The notes: generated by a model not told the origin, from the letters alone. A stretch of 64,000 nt of DNA from UBA6912 sp041611095 (GCA_041611095.1 JBFINP010000001.1:62001-126000), one strand, 5' to 3'; shown: positions 24,319 to 33,228, counted from the first letter of the stretch. Program-made: numbers and translations.

Positions 24319-25674
24319 GTGGCAGACGGCATCAACCTCGTCACCGAGATCCCCGGACCGCGAAGCCGCGACATCGTCGCCAGGAGGGAGGCGGCGACGC
24401 CGAAGGGCGCCAGCAAGCTGACGCAGATTGCCATCGCCTCCGCCCATGGATCCCTGGTGACGGACGTCGACGGCAACCGCCTGATCGACCTCGCCGGAGG
24501 CATCGGTGTCCTCGCCGTCGGCCACACACCGTCGCCCGTGGTCGAGGCGCTCCAGCGCCAGGCCGCCGACCTCGTGCACATGTGTGCGATCGTCGCCTCG
24601 TATGAGCCGTACGTCGCGGTTGCCGAGACACTCAACGCCGCGACCCCCGGGGACTTCGCCAAGAAGACGGTGCTCATGAACACCGGCGCCGAGGCCGTCG
24701 AGACCGCGGTCAACATCTGCCGTTCGGCTACGGGCCGCCAGGGAATCGTCGTGTTCGAGGGTGCGTACCACGGGCGCACCAACCTCACGATGGCGATGAC
24801 GTCGAAGTTCAACCTGTTCAAGAAGGGCTTCGGCCCCTTTGCGCCCGAGGTGTACCGGTTCCCGTTCCCCAACTCCTACCGCCGGCCCGACGGGATGCCC
24901 GCCGACGAGTTCGTCGCCTGGCACATCGAGAACCTCGACCATTGCTTCACGGCGATCGTCGACCCGTCGCACGTTGCGGCGATCGTGGTCGAGCCCGTGC
25001 AGGGAGAGGCCGGCTTCGTGCCCGCCCCCCATGCCTGGCTGCGCCGTCTCCGCGAGCTGTGCGATGCGCACGGGATCGTCATGGTCGCCGACGAGATCCA
25101 GTCGGGGTTCGGCCGTACCGGCAAGCTGTTCGCCATCGAGCACTCAGGCGCCGTCCCCGATCTGGTGACCATGGCCAAATCACTCGCCGCCGGTATGCCG
25201 CTATCGGCGGTCACGGGACGCGCCGACATCATGGATGCCCCCCATCCCGGCGGGCTGGGCGGCACCTACTCGGGTAACCCGCTGGCGTGCGTAGCTGCAC
25301 TCGAGGCCATCCGCCAGATCTCCGATCCCGCGTTCCTCGATCGCGCGACCGAGATCGGCAATCGCCTCCGCAGCCGACTCGAGGCGATCCAAGCACGCCA
25401 CCCCGACCTCGTAGGGGACGTCCGCGGCGCCGGCCCGATGCTGGTCATGGAGATGGTGCGCGATCCCTCCACCAAGGAGCCATGGATGGAAGCGGCGTCG
25501 GCGGTGACCGCAGAGTCCGTCCGCAACGGCGTGATCACCATTCGGGCCGGCCTCTACTCCAACTGCGTGCGGTTCCTCCCCGCACTCACGATCACGGACG
25601 AGCTGCTCGACGAGGCCATGGACGTCGTCGATGCTGCGGTGACTGCTGTCGCGGCCGAGCCGGTGCCGGCATGA
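24319..25674 (+). CDS. gabT: 4-aminobutyrate-type class III aminotransferase
   Basis: PLP enzyme moving an omega-amino group (GABA, 5-aminovalerate or putrescine) to 2-oxoglutarate. 451 residues with phosphate site MNTGAEAVETAVNICR, Asp258 in VADEIQSGFGRTG, and the Schiff-base Lys287 in VTMAKSLAAGMP. GTG 24319 follows GGAGGG by four bases; an upstream TTG at 24307 is less likely. It is the first gene of a chain whose members overlap or abut through 32404. Its stop overlaps the next small ORF as ATGA. Confidence 0.88.
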   Translation: MADGINLVTEIPGPRSRDIVARREAATPKGASKLTQIAIASAHGSLVTDVDGNRLIDLAGGIGVLAVGHTPSPVVEALQRQAADLVHMCAIVASYEPYVAVAETLNAATPGDFAKKTVLMNTGAEAVETAVNICRSATGRQGIVVFEGAYHGRTNLTMAMTSKFNLFKKGFGPFAPEVYRFPFPNSYRRPDGMPADEFVAWHIENLDHCFTAIVDPSHVAAIVVEPVQGEAGFVPAPHAWLRRLRELCDAHGIVMVADEIQSGFGRTGKLFAIEHSGAVPDLVTMAKSLAAGMPLSAVTGRADIMDAPHPGGLGGTYSGNPLACVAALEAIRQISDPAFLDRATEIGNRLRSRLEAIQARHPDLVGDVRGAGPMLVMEMVRDPSTKEPWMEAASAVTAESVRNGVITIRAGLYSNCVRFLPALTITDELLDEAMDVVDAAVTAVAAEPVPA

Positions 25675-25916
25675 GCATTCGTCGCTCGTCGCCCGTCCCC
25701 TCACGGGATGCGGCCGTTATCGCAGAGAGGATGCTTCCATGGGCGCACCGGGGGTCGAGAGGCTCGTGGTGGGGATACGCCGACGCACCACACAAGACCA
25801 ACATGACGCAGTCCCTGCCGGGATTCGACACCACCAGGGGTGGCGGCACCATCAGTCTTCGGAGCCCAGAGCCGTTCCGAGGAGCCAGCGAAACGACGAA
25901 GGGAGCGAGAGCGTGA
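25671..25916 (+). CDS. Small ORF of 81 codons between gabT and potD
   Basis: ATG 25671 overlaps the gabT stop (ATGA) and its own stop overlaps the potD start (GTGA), the coupling seen at other junctions of this operon. The product is basic and Gly/Ser/Arg-rich, starts MSIRRSSPVPSRDAAVIAER, contains HRGSRGSWWGYADAPHK, and has no membrane segment or recognised domain. It fills the whole 238-base gap. Whether it encodes a functional protein or only couples ribosomes across the gap is unknown. It should be treated as a candidate. Confidence 0.5.
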   Translation: MSIRRSSPVPSRDAAVIAERMLPWAHRGSRGSWWGYADAPHKTNMTQSLPGFDTTRGGGTISLRSPEPFRGASETTKGARA

Positions 25917-27187
25917 CGCAAGGCAGACCACCGAGACGCAAGGGCAGCCTCGATGCGGCGCTGGCCGCGATGCAGTCGAGCAACATCGATCGGAGGCGAT
26001 TCCTCAAACACCTGGGCGGCGGAGCGCTGCTGCTCGGTGGAGGAAGCCTGCTCGCCGCGTGTGGGGTCGAGGGGACGAGCGACACGACCGTGGCGACGAC
26101 CGCTGCCGGGGGCGCCACGACGACGGCGGCACCGGCCACCCCGACCGAGCTCAACTTCGCCAACTGGCCGTTCTACATCGACGTCACCGAGGACGGCTAC
26201 TTCGAGACGACCTCCCTCGAGGACTTCGAGGCGGAGACCGGGATCAAGGTCAACTACATCGAGGAGATCAACGACAACGACGAGTTCTTCGGAAAGGTCC
26301 AGGCGCCCCTGAGCCAGGGACAGGACATCGAGCGCGACATCGCCGTGCTCACCGACTGGATGGCAGCCCGGTTCATCCGGCTGGGCTGGGTCGAGGAGCT
26401 CGACAAGACGAACATCCCCAACGCCTCCAATCTGGTGGCGGCCCTCCAGAGCCCCGGCTTCGATCCGGAGCGCACGTACACGCTGCCGTGGCAGTCGGGA
26501 CTCACGGCCATCGGCTACGACCCGAACATGACCGGGCGTGAGCTCACGTCGATCAACGACATCTTCGACCCGGCATTTGCGGGCAAGGTGACGATGCTGA
26601 CCGAGATGCGCGACACGCTCGGGCTCGTGATGCTGGGGCTCGGCATCGATCCGGCCCAGGCCACCGTCGACGATGCAAAGGCAGCGACCGACCGCATCGC
26701 CGAGGCGGTCGCCGCCGGCCAGATCCGGTCCTTCACCGGCAACGAGTACACCGTCGACCTCGCCAGCGGCGACGCCTGGGTGTCGTTTGCGTGGTCGGGG
26801 GACGTCATCCAGCTCCAGGCCGACAACCCCGATCTCCAGTTCCTCATCCCGGACGAAGGCCTCATGCTGTGGTCGGACAACATGCTCATCCCGAAAGGCG
26901 CAGCCAACAAGCTGGCCGCGGAGATGTACATGAACTACGTCTACGATCCCCGCGTGGCCGCAAAGATCGAGAGCTGGGTGAACTTCATCTGTCCGGTCGC
27001 CGGTGCGGCCGATGCGATGCGGGAGCTCGGTGCGGAGATCGGCGACGACGACCTCGTCGCCTTGGCCGATGATGCGCTCATCTTCCCCGACGATGCGACG
27101 CTGGCGAAGACCAACGTCTTCAAGGGCCTCGACGAGGACGAAGAGCGCCAGTTCAACGAGCTGTTCCAGGCAGTGATCGGGGCCTGA
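25913..27187 (+). CDS. potD: Spermidine/putrescine-type substrate-binding lipoprotein
   Basis: Extracytoplasmic binding protein of the PotABCD importer. 424 residues. A twin-arginine signal IDRRRFLKHLGGG is followed by a hydrophobic run and the lipobox LLAACG, so it is exported by Tat and lipidated. A Thr/Ala-rich linker precedes the fold, which begins LNFANWPFYIDV and has the PotD-type motifs TDWMAARFIRLGW and LPWQSGLTAIGYD. GTG 25913 is seven bases after GGAG in GGGAGCGAG. The ligand may be a polyamine or a similar amine; relatives also bind opines or thiamine-like compounds. Confidence 0.88.
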   Translation: MTQGRPPRRKGSLDAALAAMQSSNIDRRRFLKHLGGGALLLGGGSLLAACGVEGTSDTTVATTAAGGATTTAAPATPTELNFANWPFYIDVTEDGYFETTSLEDFEAETGIKVNYIEEINDNDEFFGKVQAPLSQGQDIERDIAVLTDWMAARFIRLGWVEELDKTNIPNASNLVAALQSPGFDPERTYTLPWQSGLTAIGYDPNMTGRELTSINDIFDPAFAGKVTMLTEMRDTLGLVMLGLGIDPAQATVDDAKAATDRIAEAVAAGQIRSFTGNEYTVDLASGDAWVSFAWSGDVIQLQADNPDLQFLIPDEGLMLWSDNMLIPKGAANKLAAEMYMNYVYDPRVAAKIESWVNFICPVAGAADAMRELGAEIGDDDLVALADDALIFPDDATLAKTNVFKGLDEDEERQFNELFQAVIGA

Positions 27188-28306
27188 GTGACGCAGCAGA
27201 CCGAGCGGGAAGAACGGCTCACCGGCGAACGGACCGGTGAGCCGCCTGCCGTCGAGTTGCTCGGGGTCACGAAGGCCTTCGGAGAGGTCGTGGCCGTCGA
27301 CGACATCACCCTCGTGATCGACGAAAACCGGTTCTTCGCCATGCTCGGGCCGTCGGGATGCGGTAAGACCACCACGCTGCGCATGATCGGCGGGTTCGAG
27401 GAACCGACCGCAGGCACCATCAAGCTGCACGGCGAGCCCGTGACCGGCCTCAAGCCCTACCAGCGTCCCGTCAACACCGTCTTCCAGTCGTACGCCTTGT
27501 TCCCCCATCTCACGGTGTTCGAGAACGTGGCCTTCGGCCTCCGCCGGCAGGGAGTCGACAAGGCCCGGGTGCGGACACGGGTCAACGAGATGCTCGACCT
27601 GGTCAAGCTTCCCGGCATGACGGCGAGGAAGCCCGCCCAGCTCTCCGGTGGCCAGCGCCAGCGCGTGGCGCTCGCCCGGGCGCTCATCAACCACCCGAGG
27701 GTGCTCCTCCTGGACGAGCCGCTGGGAGCGCTGGATCTCAAGCTTCGGAAGGAGATGCAGATCGAGCTGAAGCGGATCCAGAGCGAGGTCGGCATCACCT
27801 TCGTCCATGTCACCCACGACCAGGAAGAGGCCATGACCATGGCCGACTCCATCGCCGTCATGAGCGAAGGCACGATCGAACGGCTCGGATCGCCGGCAGA
27901 GATCTACGAGGACCCGCGGTCTGCCTTCGTCGCCAATTTCTTGGGTGCATCGAACCTGCTGGAACCGGCATCCGTGGACGGGGACGATGCCATCGTGCTC
28001 GCCGACGGCACCCGGCTGCACCTGCCCACCGGCGCCAAGGCGGCGGCGGGGATGGCCCTCGGCGTCCGGCCCGAGAAGATCAGCCTGTACCCGGCGGACG
28101 CCACAGACCTTCCCGGCAATGTCATTCGAGGGTCGGTCGTCGACGCCTCGTACATCGGTGTCAGCACCCAGTTCCTCGTGACCACGCCCCTCGGCACCAG
28201 CATGACGGCGGTGATGCAGAACGTCGCCCCATTTGCGTACCGCCCGGGCGATGAGGTGCTTCTGGGGTGGGAGCCCGACCACTCGTTCATCATCGATGGC
28301 GGTTGA
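27188..28306 (+). CDS. potA: Spermidine/putrescine-type ABC transporter ATPase
   Basis: 372-residue ATPase. Walker A GPSGCGKTT, Q-loop VFQSYALFPH, signature QLSGGQRQRVALARAL, Walker B VLLLDEPLGALD, and switch His in HVTHDQEEA. The last 110 residues form a TOBE domain (ALGVRPEKISLYP), typical of PotA. GTG 27188 directly follows the potD stop. Its end overlaps potB by 11 bases. Confidence 0.95.
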   Translation: MTQQTEREERLTGERTGEPPAVELLGVTKAFGEVVAVDDITLVIDENRFFAMLGPSGCGKTTTLRMIGGFEEPTAGTIKLHGEPVTGLKPYQRPVNTVFQSYALFPHLTVFENVAFGLRRQGVDKARVRTRVNEMLDLVKLPGMTARKPAQLSGGQRQRVALARALINHPRVLLLDEPLGALDLKLRKEMQIELKRIQSEVGITFVHVTHDQEEAMTMADSIAVMSEGTIERLGSPAEIYEDPRSAFVANFLGASNLLEPASVDGDDAIVLADGTRLHLPTGAKAAAGMALGVRPEKISLYPADATDLPGNVIRGSVVDASYIGVSTQFLVTTPLGTSMTAVMQNVAPFAYRPGDEVLLGWEPDHSFIIDGG

Positions 28307-29198
28307 CGCCGCCGCCCCAAGCGTCCCCGGGTGGGCGCGGTGGCTGCGGGCCCGCCTGGGGAGACGAGCCGTTCCCTACCTACTCCTCCTTCCGGGCGGG
28401 CTGTGGCTCCTCTTCTTCTATGTGATCCCCGTCGCCCAGCTCGGCGCCGTGTCCCTTCAGGAGGGCAGCTTCGAGAGGGGCTACGCGATGACGTGGCGCT
28501 GGGCCAACTACACGGATGCGCTGTCGACATTCAGCTCCCAGTTCATCCGCTCGTTCGTGTACGCGGGCACGGCTACGTTGATCGCGCTGGTGATCGCATA
28601 TCCGCTGGCCTATGCGATCGCATTCCGAGGCGGGCGCTACAAGAACCTCCTGCTCGTCCTCGTGCTCATGCCCTTCCTCACCCCGTTCCTGCTGCGCACC
28701 CTGGCCTGGAAGGTCATCCTCGCCGACTCGGGTTGGGTCGTGGGGGCGCTCCAGACGCTGGGTCTCCTCGCCGAGAACGGACGGCTTCTCGCCACCGGCT
28801 GGGCGGTGGTCGCCGGCATCACGTACAACTTCCTCGCATTCATGACCCTGCCGATCTACGTGAGCTTGGAGAAGATCGACCACTCGCTCATCGAGGCCGC
28901 CCAGGACCTCTACGCCAGCCCGGCCGTGGCGTTTCGCCGGGTCACCCTCCCGCTCTCGATGCCCGGCATCGTCGCCGGAACGCTGCTCACGTTCATCCCC
29001 GCCGCAGGCGACTTCGTCAATGCCCAGCTTCTGGGCAACCCACAGCAGCTGATGATCGGCAACGTCATCGACAGTCGCTTCCTGAGAGTGCTCGACTACC
29101 CAACGGCTGCGGCGCTCTCGTTCAGCCTCATGCTCGTGATCCTGGCGCTCGTCATCCCGTATGTCCGCGCCGCCGGCACCGAGGATCTGGTGGCCTGA
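28296..29198 (+). CDS. potB: Spermidine/putrescine-type ABC permease 1
   Basis: 300-residue inner-membrane permease with six membrane segments. The cytoplasmic EAA loop is EAAQDLYASPAVAFRRVTLP, which docks on PotA. The ATG lies inside the potA end, and the stop overlaps potC by one base (TGATG), so the subunits are made in fixed ratio. Confidence 0.94.
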   Translation: MAVDAAAPSVPGWARWLRARLGRRAVPYLLLLPGGLWLLFFYVIPVAQLGAVSLQEGSFERGYAMTWRWANYTDALSTFSSQFIRSFVYAGTATLIALVIAYPLAYAIAFRGGRYKNLLLVLVLMPFLTPFLLRTLAWKVILADSGWVVGALQTLGLLAENGRLLATGWAVVAGITYNFLAFMTLPIYVSLEKIDHSLIEAAQDLYASPAVAFRRVTLPLSMPGIVAGTLLTFIPAAGDFVNAQLLGNPQQLMIGNVIDSRFLRVLDYPTAAALSFSLMLVILALVIPYVRAAGTEDLVA

Positions 29199-30028
29199 TG
29201 GCGACCGCAACCCCCGCCGCCGCAGCAGCCCGCCCCCGAGGCTCGTTCTTGAGGTTCATCCGTCGCCACCTGATCTCGTTCTACGCCGTCGTCGCACTCT
29301 CGTACCTGTTCCTCCCGGTGCTCGTTGTGATCCTGTTCTCCTTCAACGACAACCAAGGGCGGTTCAACTTCACGTGGAACGGGTTCACCCTCAAGCACTG
29401 GGCGAACGCGTTCGCCATCCCGAACCTCTTCGACTCGCTGGTGACGAGCCTGCAGATCGCCTTCCTGTCTGCGCTGGTCGCAACGATCCTCGGCACGTTC
29501 ATCGCCCTCGCCTTGGTCCGCTACCGCTTCCGAGGCCGCTCGACGACCAACCTCTTCCTCTTCCTCCCGATGGCAACGCCCGAGGTCGTCCTTGGATCGT
29601 CGCTTCTCGCGTTCTTCCTCACCCTCGGGGCGGCGCGAGGGTTCGCCACGATCGTCCTGGCGCACATCATGTTCAACATCAGCTACGTGGTGGTGACGGT
29701 GAAGGCGCGACTTGCCGGCTTCGATCGTCATCTCGAAGAAGCTGCGATGGATCTCTACGCCAACGAGTGGCAAACCTTCAGGCGGGTCACGCTCCCGATG
29801 ATCATGCCGGGTGTCTTTGCGGCATTCCTGCTCGGCTTTGCACTCTCCTTCGACGACTTCATCATCACGAACTTCAACTCCGGTCAGACGGTCACCTTCC
29901 CGCTCTTCATCTGGGGAGCCGCTCGCGTCGGCGTGCCACCACAGGTGAACGTGTTCGGGTCGGCGATCTTCGTCATCACGGTCTCGCTGATGTTCCTCAA
30001 CCTCGCCCTGCAGCGACGGCGTGCCTGA
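29198..30028 (+). CDS. potC: Spermidine/putrescine-type ABC permease 2
   Basis: 276-residue permease pairing with PotB, six membrane segments. EAA loop EEAAMDLYANEWQTFRRVTL, and the PotC-type segment FALSFDDFIITNFNSG. It overlaps the following SDR gene by eight bases. Confidence 0.94.
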   Translation: MATATPAAAAARPRGSFLRFIRRHLISFYAVVALSYLFLPVLVVILFSFNDNQGRFNFTWNGFTLKHWANAFAIPNLFDSLVTSLQIAFLSALVATILGTFIALALVRYRFRGRSTTNLFLFLPMATPEVVLGSSLLAFFLTLGAARGFATIVLAHIMFNISYVVVTVKARLAGFDRHLEEAAMDLYANEWQTFRRVTLPMIMPGVFAAFLLGFALSFDDFIITNFNSGQTVTFPLFIWGAARVGVPPQVNVFGSAIFVITVSLMFLNLALQRRRA

Positions 30029-30776
30029 TCACGCCACTCCCGGCAAACCCTCGGCCACGGTCGTCACCGGAGGCACCTCCGGCATCGGTCGAGCCATCGC
30101 ACGGGTGATGGCGCAACGAGGACCTGTGGTCATCACGGGCCGCGACGCCGAGCGGGCTGCCGCGGTCGCCTCCGAGACCGGCGCCCACCCGGTTCTCGGG
30201 GACGTCCGGGACCCCGCTCATGCCCGGACGGTCCGGCGCGAGGCCGAGAACCTCGGCCGGATCGGCGGTCTCGTGTGCAACGCCGGTGTCTTCGTCCCCG
30301 CTACGGCGGACGAGACGGACGATGCGATGTGGGAGGAGACGATCAGCGTCAACCTCACCGGTGCCTTCGTCTTCTGCCGCGAGTTCATTCCATCCTTGCG
30401 CCGCGACAAGGGCGCCATCGTGATGGTCGCCTCGGATTTCGGACTCGTGGCCGGCTCCGGCGCCGCCGCCTACGTTGCCTCGAAGTTCGCGATGGTGGGG
30501 CTTGCGAAAGCCCTGGCGCTCGATCTCGGCGCGGACCAGGTGCGGGTCAATGCGGTGTGTCCTGGGGACGTGGATACGCCGATGCTGGTTCGCGAAGCCG
30601 AGGCCCACGGGCTCACTGCCGACCAGATCCTCGAACGCGCCGCGTCCACCTACCCGATCGGCCGCGCCGCGAAGCCCGACGAGGTGGCGGCAGTCGTGGC
30701 CTTCCTCCTGTCCCCCGCTGCCTCGTACATCACCGGTGCTGCGCTCCCCGTCGACGGCGGCTTGACGGCGGGATGA
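30021..30776 (+). CDS. Short-chain dehydrogenase/reductase
   Basis: Classical SDR of 251 residues. Cofactor motif VVTGGTSGIGRAI, catalytic Ser in MVASDFG, and YVASK for Tyr-Lys. The residue after the second strand (ITGRDAE) suggests NADP preference. GTG 30021 lies within potC and its stop overlaps the amidohydrolase ATG (ATGA). It belongs to the pot operon, so it probably reduces or oxidises a carbon skeleton of the imported compound. Substrate unknown. Confidence 0.85.
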   Translation: MPDHATPGKPSATVVTGGTSGIGRAIARVMAQRGPVVITGRDAERAAAVASETGAHPVLGDVRDPAHARTVRREAENLGRIGGLVCNAGVFVPATADETDDAMWEETISVNLTGAFVFCREFIPSLRRDKGAIVMVASDFGLVAGSGAAAYVASKFAMVGLAKALALDLGADQVRVNAVCPGDVDTPMLVREAEAHGLTADQILERAASTYPIGRAAKPDEVAAVVAFLLSPAASYITGAALPVDGGLTAG

Positions 30777-32404
30777 AGCGGGCTCCAAGGACCAGCATCG
30801 CCGACCTCGTGTTCACCGGCGGAGCAGTCTTCCGCAGCGACGCGGCACGCACGTGGGCAGAGGCCGTGGCCGTCGAGGACGGACGCGTCTCAGCGGTCGG
30901 TAGCGCCGAGGACGTGGCCACGTTGATCGGTCGGGCGACGCGTGTGATCGATCTCGAGGGGCGTATGTTGTGCGCCGGATTCCAGGATGCGCATGTCCAC
31001 CCGGCCTCCGGTGGCCTCCGGCTGATGCGCTGTGACCTCGGGGACCTTTCCGGCGCCGAGGCCGCAGTTACCGCCATCGCCGCACACGCAGCGGCCAACC
31101 CGAGCGAGTCCTGGATCCGGGGCGGTGGCTGGCGGTACGAGTGGTTCCCGGGAGGGGCACCGCCGGCCGAGCTGCTCGACGCGGTGGTGCCGGATCGCCC
31201 CGTGTACCTCGTCGTCGCCGACGGGCACTCGGCTTGGGCAAACTCCCGAGCGCTCGAGCTCGCCGGCATCAGGGCGGCGACACCCGATCCTCTTGACGGG
31301 CGGATCGAGCGCCTCGACGACGGCCGGCCGCAGGGCACGCTGCATGAAGGCGCCATGGCACTGATGAAGGGGGTGCTTCCCGAGGACACCGCCGGAGAGC
31401 TCGAGACCGCCATCCTGGCCGGCCAGGCCTACCTGCACTCGTTCGGCGTGACGGCCTGGCAGGACGCCTGGGTTACGCCGGAGCTGCACGCTGCGTACGT
31501 GCGCCTGGCAAGGGACGGGCGACTTCGCAGTCGGGTGCGCGGCTCGCTGTGGTGGCGCCGCTCCGGCGACCTCGCCCAGCTGGATGCGATGGAAGAGATG
31601 CGAGCGGAGTCTGTCGGGACCTACGTCGCCGGAACGGTCAAGCTGATGCTGGATGGCGTCTGCGAGAACTTCACTGCGTCCCTCCTCGAGCCCTATCTCG
31701 ATGCGGCAGGGAATACCACCTCGAACCGCGGCATCGACATGATCGACCGCACCGAGCTTCCGACGATCGTCACCGAGGTCGCAGCTCGCGGCTTCCAGCC
31801 GCACTTCCACGCCATCGGCGACGCCGCCGTTCGTTCGGCGCTCGATGCCGTGGAAGCCGCCGCCTCCTTCCTCCCGGTGGCGGCGCTGCGGCCCCATGTC
31901 GCCCACATTCAGTTGGTCGATCCGGTGGACCTGCCCCGGTTCCGCCGTCTTGGCGTCGTCGCCAACGCCCAGCCACTGTGGGCATGTCACGATGCCGCCC
32001 AGGACGATATGACGATTCCGTTCCTCGGCCCCCAACGGGCGAAGCTCCAGTATCCCTTCGGAGGCCTGTTGCGCGACGGTGCGACGCTGGCGATGGGAAG
32101 CGACTGGTCGGTGTCGACGCCCGACGTCATGGCACAGATCCACGTGGCGACCCGGCGGCAGAGTCCGGAGCCCGAGCCCCGCCCACCCTTCTATCGAGAC
32201 GAGCGCATCTCGCTGACCGATGCACTCGTGGCGTTCACGGCCGGGTCCTCATACGTGAACCATCTCGACGACCGCGGGACGATCATCGCCGGCAACGCCG
32301 CCGACCTCGTCGTGCTCGATCGCAACCCGTTCGAGGCCGATGAGACGTGGGAGACGCGCGTCGAGATGACACTGGTCGGCGGCGAGGTCGTCTACGTGGC
32401 CTGA
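30773..32404 (+). CDS. Amidohydrolase family 3 (YtcJ-like)
   Basis: Metal-dependent hydrolase of 543 residues. N-terminal beta part LVFTGGAVFR, the metal-binding HxH in GFQDAHVHPASGG, later HFHAIGDAAVRSALDA, PHVAHIQLVD and the Asp in LAMGSDWSVSTP, then a C-terminal composite domain GTIIAGNAADLVVLDRNP. Members cut amide or imide bonds in varied N-substituted compounds. As the last gene of the coupled pot operon it may release the amine from an imported amide (inferred). A strong hairpin overlaps its stop. Confidence 0.87.
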   Translation: MKRAPRTSIADLVFTGGAVFRSDAARTWAEAVAVEDGRVSAVGSAEDVATLIGRATRVIDLEGRMLCAGFQDAHVHPASGGLRLMRCDLGDLSGAEAAVTAIAAHAAANPSESWIRGGGWRYEWFPGGAPPAELLDAVVPDRPVYLVVADGHSAWANSRALELAGIRAATPDPLDGRIERLDDGRPQGTLHEGAMALMKGVLPEDTAGELETAILAGQAYLHSFGVTAWQDAWVTPELHAAYVRLARDGRLRSRVRGSLWWRRSGDLAQLDAMEEMRAESVGTYVAGTVKLMLDGVCENFTASLLEPYLDAAGNTTSNRGIDMIDRTELPTIVTEVAARGFQPHFHAIGDAAVRSALDAVEAAASFLPVAALRPHVAHIQLVDPVDLPRFRRLGVVANAQPLWACHDAAQDDMTIPFLGPQRAKLQYPFGGLLRDGATLAMGSDWSVSTPDVMAQIHVATRRQSPEPEPRPPFYRDERISLTDALVAFTAGSSYVNHLDDRGTIIAGNAADLVVLDRNPFEADETWETRVEMTLVGGEVVYVA

Positions 32405-32435
32405 GGGGGCGGGATCCCTGGCGTCCCGCCCCCTC
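32403..32435. terminator. Hairpin ending the gabT-pot operon
   Basis: Perfect 12-base stem gagggggcggga / tcccgccccctc with a nine-base loop, starting within the amidohydrolase stop codon. No T tract follows on either side. It sits between convergent genes, so it may stop transcription both ways. Confidence 0.7.
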
Positions 32436-32465
32436 GGCACATCTGGCTGATTCAGGATGCGAGAG

Positions 32466-32942
32466 TCAGCCGGCGGCCAACTCCAGGGCACGCACCCGGT
32501 CGTGGGCCCTCTCAACCGCATCCCGCTGACGGCGAACCAGCTCGGCAATCTCGGATGGCAGCGGCGTGGCGGCCGCCTCGTTCCACTGCTCCAGGGCGTA
32601 ATCCTCGCCCTCCTCGGCGGCAGCGATGATCGCACCGGGGTCGTCTCCCGTCAGCGCGTCCTTCACGGCGATCCATCCCCTATGAAGCGCACCTTTCACC
32701 GTGCCCTGCTCCGGCACGAACTCCCGATAGTCCGTCGACAGGATCGCACGGAGCTGCTCGGCGAAGCGGCGTCGCTCCATACCGAGCTCGCGGAAGAGGA
32801 GACCGATGGCCGGGTCGCCGATGTGCTCGGCAGCCTGCTCGAAGCCGCGGGCGCCGTCCTCGGCCGTCCGGGCCAGGTGCTCGACCACCTCGGGGACATC
32901 GGTGCTCGTGTGTTCCTCGGTCATGAAGTCAGGGTCGTACAT
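32466..32942 (-). CDS. PA2169/DUF2383-type four-helix protein
   Basis: 158-residue helical protein with the ferritin-like pattern of the DUF2383 family (EQAAEHIGDPAIGLLFRELG, EQLRAILSTDY, EGEDYALEQWNEA). Function unknown; family members are often stress-associated. ATG 32942 follows AAGGAG by about eight bases. It lies downstream of a 37-codon peptide gene and of a SigB/SigF-like promoter, so it probably belongs to a general stress response. Confidence 0.75.
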   Translation of the reverse strand: MYDPDFMTEEHTSTDVPEVVEHLARTAEDGARGFEQAAEHIGDPAIGLLFRELGMERRRFAEQLRAILSTDYREFVPEQGTVKGALHRGWIAVKDALTGDDPGAIIAAAEEGEDYALEQWNEAAATPLPSEIAELVRRQRDAVERAHDRVRALELAAG

Positions 32943-33019
32943 GGTCGGTTCTCCTTGTTGGGGGAACGGAGGCTCACCGCCGTCTGCATGGCGTGCCTCG
33001 GTGATCTCGGTTCGGTGTC

Positions 33020-33133
33020 TCAGGCTTTGCCGGTCGTGATGGACACATCGGCGAAGGTCACGAAGACCGGCTCGGCATAGCGCTTGCCGTTCTCCTTGTT
33101 GTCCGGCTCGACGGTCGATGCATGGGCTGTCAT
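33020..33133 (-). CDS. 37-residue peptide gene
   Basis: ATG 33133 is six bases after AAAGGAG, and the reading frame closes with TGA at 33020. The peptide begins MTAHASTVEPDNKENGKR and ends YAEPVFVTFADVSITTGKA. It is charged at the start and hydrophobic/Thr-rich at the end. The YxxP start of the second half recalls leader regions of some lasso-type precursors, but no RiPP processing gene is nearby, so that likeness may mean nothing. It probably shares a message with the DUF2383 gene 77 bases downstream. Confidence 0.55.
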   Translation of the reverse strand: MTAHASTVEPDNKENGKRYAEPVFVTFADVSITTGKA

Positions 33134-33164
33134 CGATCACTCCTTTGCCTGTTGAGGGGAATGA

Positions 33165-33191
33165 CTACCCCGCAACCGGCCGGAGCAAACC
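33165..33191 (-). promoter_or_regulatory. SigB/SigF-like stress promoter
   Basis: On the minus strand: GGTTT (33191-33187), 16 bases, then GGGTAG (33170-33165). This is close to the GTTT...GGGTA pattern known for SigB of Bacillus and SigF of mycobacteria. Expected transcription start is about 25 bases before the peptide gene's ATG. Confidence 0.55.
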
Positions 33192-33228
33192 GGGCATGAC
33201 CCGTCGAGGCGATCTCCGACGTGACCGC

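Noticed and set aside
25592..28282. 896-codon minus-strand ORF over the pot genes
   Set aside because: Fully antisense to potD and potA, which have complete family motifs; no domain in the antisense product.
30275..30772. In-frame extension of the amidohydrolase into the SDR gene
   Set aside because: Sequence before 30773 is a shadow frame of the SDR; the ATGA overlap marks the real start.
33020..33133. Calling the 37-residue peptide a lasso peptide precursor
   Set aside because: Only a weak YxxP resemblance; no cyclase, protease or recognition-element gene is nearby.
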